Notes under the pieces: model-generated
Database searches by the model: none
What the model saw: the letters and a program-made list of their open reading frames with translations, nothing else
Told to the model about the DNA's origin: nothing
Shown: positions 59,331 through 64,000 of the stretch, in pieces
Layout of the letters: every line of letters starts with the position of its first letter
Position numbering within the stretch: the first letter of the stretch is position 1
DNA from: Limnephilus marmoratus
Taxonomy: Eukaryota; Arthropoda; Insecta; Trichoptera; Limnephilidae
NCBI GenBank assembly: GCA_917880885.1
Contig: OU862927.1
Location: 34,313,571-34,377,570 of the forward strand
Reading direction: 5' to 3'
DNA length: 64,000 nt
Translations under genes and position numbers: made by a program

Positions 59331-60340
59331 AAATGGCTGTCTTCCATTAATTGAAAAAAAATTCCAAACAAAAAAGAGTGCAAAGAATGTTTGACCAATG
59401 AACCAGTTTTAAGACACATGGAAAAACATTAAATTTTATGTGCACAACATCATAAAAAGAACGCCAAGAAATAAAATATAAAGGATCATGACTGGAAGGA
59501 AAGAATATTGGTTCGATAATTTTAATTATAAACGACTTTGTTGTCTTAATTTTTTTGTCAGACTACTTAAAAAATCATAATTTTTTTTAACGATTTTGTA
59601 TGTTTTATTTGATGATAATGTTACTCTGCGTTTGGTATTTTTTTTCAGTATTTTTTTCCGTCTTCAAGATCCGCATTAATAAAACCCTTCCTACGGCTCC
59701 TCCTTAACCCGCTTGACAACATCACTCATCCAGGTGGCGATATTCTTCCCTTATCCTTAATTCAGACAGAGGCGTTTTTGTAAGGTGTAGGCAATAGGGT
59801 CATAGAGCGGATGAACGAATAATGGAATGAAAGAAGAATATATGACGCGGATTAATCAAATACTTGAGCAGGTGTCCTAATTATTTATTAAATATTACAA
59901 TACCGTACAGCGAATTAAACAGTATTACAGAATATAGTTCACAATACGAACTAAACGCAATAATGAATTTCGTTTCAACTGTCAAAAACTGAATTTCTTG
60001 TCGGCACAATCTGAATAGTGCAATATTTATTATATTCACATGCACGTAGGAATTTCGAACGACGGGTCCTCGGTTTAGGGCGTAGGTGAGATTTCTTGAC
60101 ACTCGAGCTTGCAGCGCCTCCTGGTGTTCACATTCCGGTGATCGGGACCTTTTAACACGAAACCGAGGATTTTGAGAGAGTCCTCGGTTTAGGGTCTGTG
60201 TGTGATTTCCAGCATTAGCGGCGCCGCCCTGGTGGTCACACACCCGTACTAATGAAACACTAGCCAAATTAAACACGATATTTTTCACCACGAAAATGAG
60301 GACTCTCTCCGATTGGCCCAAAATTTCAACAGTTGACCAA
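59331..60340. other. Unassigned DNA between foldback and distal LINE 3' UTR
   Basis: Includes two diverged tandem blocks near 60064 and 60178, each starting GTCCTCGGTTTAGGG. A 156-codon minus-strand ORF across them has no known domain and is probably incidental. Whether this is LINE UTR or another insertion is unclear. Confidence 0.35.
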
Positions 60341-60722
60341 TCAGAACGCACAGATTATAGGTACATATTCAGTTTTTCGCATTTTGAATCCGAGGACGTC
60401 CTCGGATTCGTGTGAGTCCTCGGATTCTGGGTCTAAAGGCCTGTGAAGGTCCTCGAATAAAGGTGCAGACCAACTCACCCTCACACCCTCATTTACACAC
60501 ATACAAACACTCTCCCACACCCCTCTCCTTCAATAAGTTACTAACTAAATTTAGGTAAAATGTATTATTTATCACATAAAAATTTAAGTATATAACAGCG
60601 ACATGTCATTGGTACCAATTATTGTATTAATTCTATAACTTTGTAAATATTTCCCATTATGTAATAATGTACTGTTTGTTTCTGCAAAAAATAAAAATAA
60701 AATAAAGAAGTTTTCACTTCAA

Positions 60723-62369
60723 TTTGGTCAAAATCTAATATAAATAATATTGTTTGGAGGTCCACCAGGTTCATTTTCTTGCATCAAAATTGGTTTTTTC
60801 ACATTGGAAGCGAGCCCAGCGCCGATAATTGGAGATTGCCCACCACTTTTCCACGGTGTTCTAAGGAAACAGATGGTTTCCTCTTTCACCGTACACGTCA
60901 GGACTCTAATTTTTCTTTGAAGATGCTACATTTACTAAAATGACTCTAGACCTCCAATGTCCAGGTATTCATTGTTAGCAGGCAGTATTCGAGTGCGTAC
61001 ATGCTGTTATTTATTTCACTGTTTCATATCTCCGCTACTTGATGTAGCTGAAATAAAAGTTTATTAATATAAAGGAAGACAAGTAAATAGATTCATAAAA
61101 TTACATTTTAACCAAAGCAGCTGAGCTGCAGTCGTCCGGCAGTCCCGCCGAGGATAAGCGAAGCCATCAGTCCAGTCGCAAGCGAAGAAAATGCCATAAG
61201 ATATCTATCACCCTCGAAGAAAGTGTTGGGATTGAGGCCCCAAGATCCTAGGGAAAAAGGGTGAGCATCGGGTCCCCAGAGGCAGGGCGGAAGGGCACTG
61301 GTCCGCTACGGTCGGTCTTCAGACAAGCTCATGGCAACGGGCAAACAGCGCCGATAAGTAAAATGACAAAATTCGTATATCCTCTACACTAGACGTGAGT
61401 CAATCAACGTATTTCACAGACTCAACTCAGTTCTATTATGGGTTCAGCCGAATGGATTCAATTTCTTGTTTTCATTCTGACGGATTCACCGAATACACTG
61501 GAACGAAACTCATTGAGTTTGTTTTGCTGGACTCGCTGAAAGCCACAGAGTTGGGAAACAATAGGAGTTACAAAAGAGAACAAACTTATCAGATTTACTT
61601 ATCTTATACAAGTCAAGGTTGAGGGCTGTGGGGGTTAAAAAAATTATGTGAACACCGCTTAAGAGTCCTAACTGCTACCAACCGTCTGGAGCCAGTGAGA
61701 CTATGGCATCCCCAATTGCAAGGGATGCCATTGGCAAGGTAAATTTGCTCCATGTGGGTAAAAAGCAATGCTTTTCGCTATCTGTGAGATTACACTTTCA
61801 TGTAAGAATACGTTTGATTGCGGCATCAATTTCTAAACCGCCTACGGTACGGAACGAGTAAGAGTGAATTCAGATTCGTTTCATTATATTTTCTGATCTT
61901 GGAATGTCGTCACTTCATTTGGATAGGATTCTAACTTCATTTGATCTTATTCTGAGATATGAGGTGTCAAAGTTTGCAAAAACGATTTCTCATAATCTAC
62001 TTACCGATTTTGAGGTTGAATCTTGTGTAAAGTATTTTAATTGAACATATTTTAAAGGAAAATATTCGATTGTAAAATTACCATTTTAGAACATACCCAA
62101 ACTTGCAAATAGAACCATATGCAACCGACTAGGGCATAATAATTCATTGCACAAGGATCTAATTACATTATATCTCTAATTCAATTCTAAGCTGGGGCCC
62201 TTCTTATTTTCCATTAAAATTTGATAAAATAAAATTGTTAAATAGATTACAAAACTCATCTTTGCAAACTTTGAAACAACGGTAAGGTGAAATTAGAACC
62301 CTATTGTGAACCATTATGCGCCTCATAATAACGATCAACTGTCAGATACAATTAGAGAGAGTAAGTGAT
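60723..62369. other. Intergenic DNA, unassigned
   Basis: 61090-61340 is GC-rich and could be part of an old retroelement, but no reading frame was recognised. AGACTATGGCATCCCC near 61693 resembles a stretch near 1012. The rest holds nothing recognised. Confidence 0.35.
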
Positions 62370-62773
62370 GTTAGAACCAGTGGCGTAGCTAGGTAACCAA
62401 GGGCCCTGGGGCAAATTAAAAAATGGGGCCCCACTGCTATGTAAACTGATTAGGTTTTATCAAATAAAAATATGAAATATACAAATACTTTAAAAATGCT
62501 AAGCTACTTAAGCTTTTTTTGTGCACTGCAGGGCAGGTAATAAAAATATTAAACAGTAACATATAAATTACAATTAATACTTGGTGTAGGTTTGGCTAAT
62601 AAAACGAAATATTAGAACTTGAAATTAAAACATTATTGTACTTTCTTCCACTAATTTATATTTCACCAGGAACGGGTTCATCCTATTACGGACATTTTCA
62701 GACTGGTAGTTGAAATTCTTATGCTACGGTATTTATACACAAATGATATATATACACAAATGATATCATCGTC

Positions 62774-62940
62774 ATCACTATTGGCTCTACAACCGGTGGG
62801 TCTTGACCTCCTCAAGAGTCTTCCTCCACTCATCTCGGTTTTGAGCCAGCTCTCTCCAGTTTAGAAGCTCCAAGATAGATATGTCTTTGAGGACGTTGTC
62901 GCTCCATCTTAGTCTTGGTCTTCCCAGGCTCCTTCGCCCT
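62774..62940 (-). mobile_element. RTE 3'-end fragment inside the hAT element
   Basis: Same sequence as 25590-25755 (ACTATTGGCTCTACAACC, CTCCTCAAGAGTCTTCCTCC, CTTCCCAGGCTCCTTCGCCC). TACACAAATGATAT on both sides is a 14-bp target duplication. Confidence 0.8.
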
Positions 62941-63224
62941 TTTACACAAATGATATATATGACAAATATTGAAAATATCCGTAATAGGATGAAACCGGTC
63001 CTGGTGAAATATAAATTAGTGGAAGAAAGTACAAAAGTGTTTTAATTTCAAATTCTAATACAATGGAATTCCACCACGAATTATCAGTGCAAAAACTAGA
63101 CTCATTAAAACGAAATAGAGAAGATTCAAGGGTTTATTATATAAAGGTCGGGCCTACCAACTGACTAAATAACAATTACATTTACAATTTTTTCCTAGCT
63201 TTAGTTTTCGCAAAAGTATCAATG

Positions 63225-63800
63225 ACTTTGTTGGCTTGATGCGGTTTTGTTTTCAATTGCTATTAGCGATAAATGTCGGAGTCGAGTTTGGCCCATTTTA
63301 TTTCTTAAATAATTTTTTATTATTTTTAATTTGCTAAATGACCTTTTAGCTGCTGCAGAAGTGACAGGAATTGAAAAAGATTAATAGCATTGCTGTAAAT
63401 ACTTCCGTTAGGTCGCATTCTAGCACTCCATATTTGCTCATTATTTCCTTACATAATTTGTGAACAGTCCATGCTTGAGTTAGTTGAGGTAAAACTAGAT
63501 GGTAAATATTAATAAATTGAAGTGAAAAACTAGGGCCTATTATATCTGAATATTTTCTTTGGAATTCGTCACACTTTTGTAATAAAGTTGCTTCATCAAC
63601 ATGTAATAAAAATGTTGGTGTTAGAAAATGGAATATATGACAGACTGCACTCATACCAATAAAACGTGTATCTAATTGAGATATTACTGTGTCTAGTACA
63701 TTATTGAAAATCTCAATTTTAAATATTTGTTCTCGGTTTGAAAATCGGTGATCAGCAGCTAATTCATCAAAATGTTTTTTTAACTTTTCTTTGCCAACCT
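63225..63800 (-). pseudogene. hAT transposase C-terminal half (ZMYM1/KIAA1586-like), frameshifted
   Basis: KEKLKKHFDELAADHRFSNR, QIFKIEIFNNVLDTVISQLD and TRFIGMSAVCHIFHFL lead into LPQLTQAWTVHKL. Near 63365 the frame shifts and continues IPVTSAAAKRSFSKLKIIKN, YLRNKMGQTRLRHLSLIAIE. The RSFSKLK.IKNYLR.xM motif is the hAT dimerisation region of the ZMYM1-like group. The catalytic N-terminal part is absent. Confidence 0.8.
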
Positions 63801-64000
63801 GTCATATTTTTTTTGAAAATGGGAGAAATTTCCAAAAGTTCAGTTCGATCGAGATTTCTGGTAAGGATTCGAGGGCCCCCTGAGCTTGAGGGCCCCGGGG
63901 CACTGCCCCGCGTAGCCCCTAGGTAGCTACGCGCCTGGTTAGAACCTTGTAAAATGAATGCTTATTTAAAATGCTTGATGTTAGAACTTTGTCATACACA

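Larger units (their letters stand above)
51925..60702 (+). mobile_element. CR1/Jockey-group non-LTR retrotransposon, nearly full-length, 3' UTR interrupted
   Basis: 5' UTR (to 52297), ORF1, ORF2 and the proximal 3' UTR run to about 56550. A distal 3' UTR with the same GTCCTCG-rich character and a degenerate A-rich end (AATAAAAATAAAATAAAG) finishes near 60702. The inserted DNA between includes a foldback element of about 2.3 kb. Boundaries of the interruption are approximate. ORF1 has one stop; ORF2 has one frameshift and one stop, so this copy is inactive but fairly young. Confidence 0.75.
62378..63937 (-). mobile_element. hAT transposon relic, 1560 bp, perfect 8-bp target duplication
   Basis: GTTAGAAC at 62370-62377 and 63938-63945. 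Ends CAGTGGCGTAGCTAGG and, inverted, CAGGCGCGTAGCTACC; CAGTGGCGTAGC is a classical hAT terminus. Carries a decayed C-terminal transposase region and an inserted RTE fragment. Confidence 0.92.

Noticed and set aside
59881..60351. 156-codon minus-strand ORF
   Set aside because: Covers two diverged tandem GTCCTCGGTTTAGGG blocks near the LINE 3' UTR; no recognisable domain.

Overview
This is a eukaryotic, AT-rich, intron-containing segment from an arthropod, most probably an insect. The order is not settled; a Lepidoptera-like lineage is possible but not shown. The four recognisable genes are split by canonical GT/AG introns and encode conserved animal proteins with insect-like sequence. The space around them is packed with arthropod-type transposons: hAT, piggyBac-like TTAA elements, pogo-like and MADF/Harbinger-like relics, a CR1/Jockey-group LINE, RTE and Penelope fragments, tRNA-derived SINEs and a Helitron-like end.

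Layout. (1) 1-12756, minus strand: the first four coding exons of SRSF1/SF2. The RS-domain exon(s) lie beyond base 1. The large introns hold many short repeats. (2) 12757-19209: intergenic DNA with small inverted-repeat elements. (3) 19210-21862, plus strand: a complete two-exon cytoplasmic dynein light chain LC8 (DYNLL/ctp, 89 aa). (4) 22000-27884: probable 3' UTR, then repeats, including a TTAA-flanked element split by an RTE 3' end. (5) 27885-40839, minus strand: a complete six-exon DEAD-box helicase DDX55 (608 aa). Its introns hold a near-perfect palindrome, a three-level transposon nest, a Penelope GIY-YIG fragment and a hAT relic with perfect 8-bp target duplications. (6) 41682-43589, plus strand: a two-exon TMEM134-like membrane protein (164 aa), head-to-head with DDX55. 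(7) 43590-51700: quiet AT-rich DNA with a few nested elements. (8) 51738-60722: a CR1/Jockey-group LINE inserted into a local 180-bp repeat, its 3' UTR broken up by a large foldback element that carries remnants of an uncharacterised invertebrate protein family. (9) 60723-64000: unassigned DNA and a 1.56-kb hAT relic with perfect target duplications and an internal RTE fragment.

The host genes are housekeeping: a splicing factor, a dynein/hub light chain, a ribosome-biogenesis helicase and a small membrane protein. They form two divergent pairs (SRSF1/DYNLL and DDX55/TMEM134) and do not form an operon or pathway. The most notable content is mobile DNA: an inverted-repeat retroposon with a tRNA-like body (4543-4943), the foldback element at 56994-59330, and several nests whose insertion order can be read from target duplications or from empty-site paralogues inside the window. 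No CRISPR array, rRNA or prokaryotic feature was seen.
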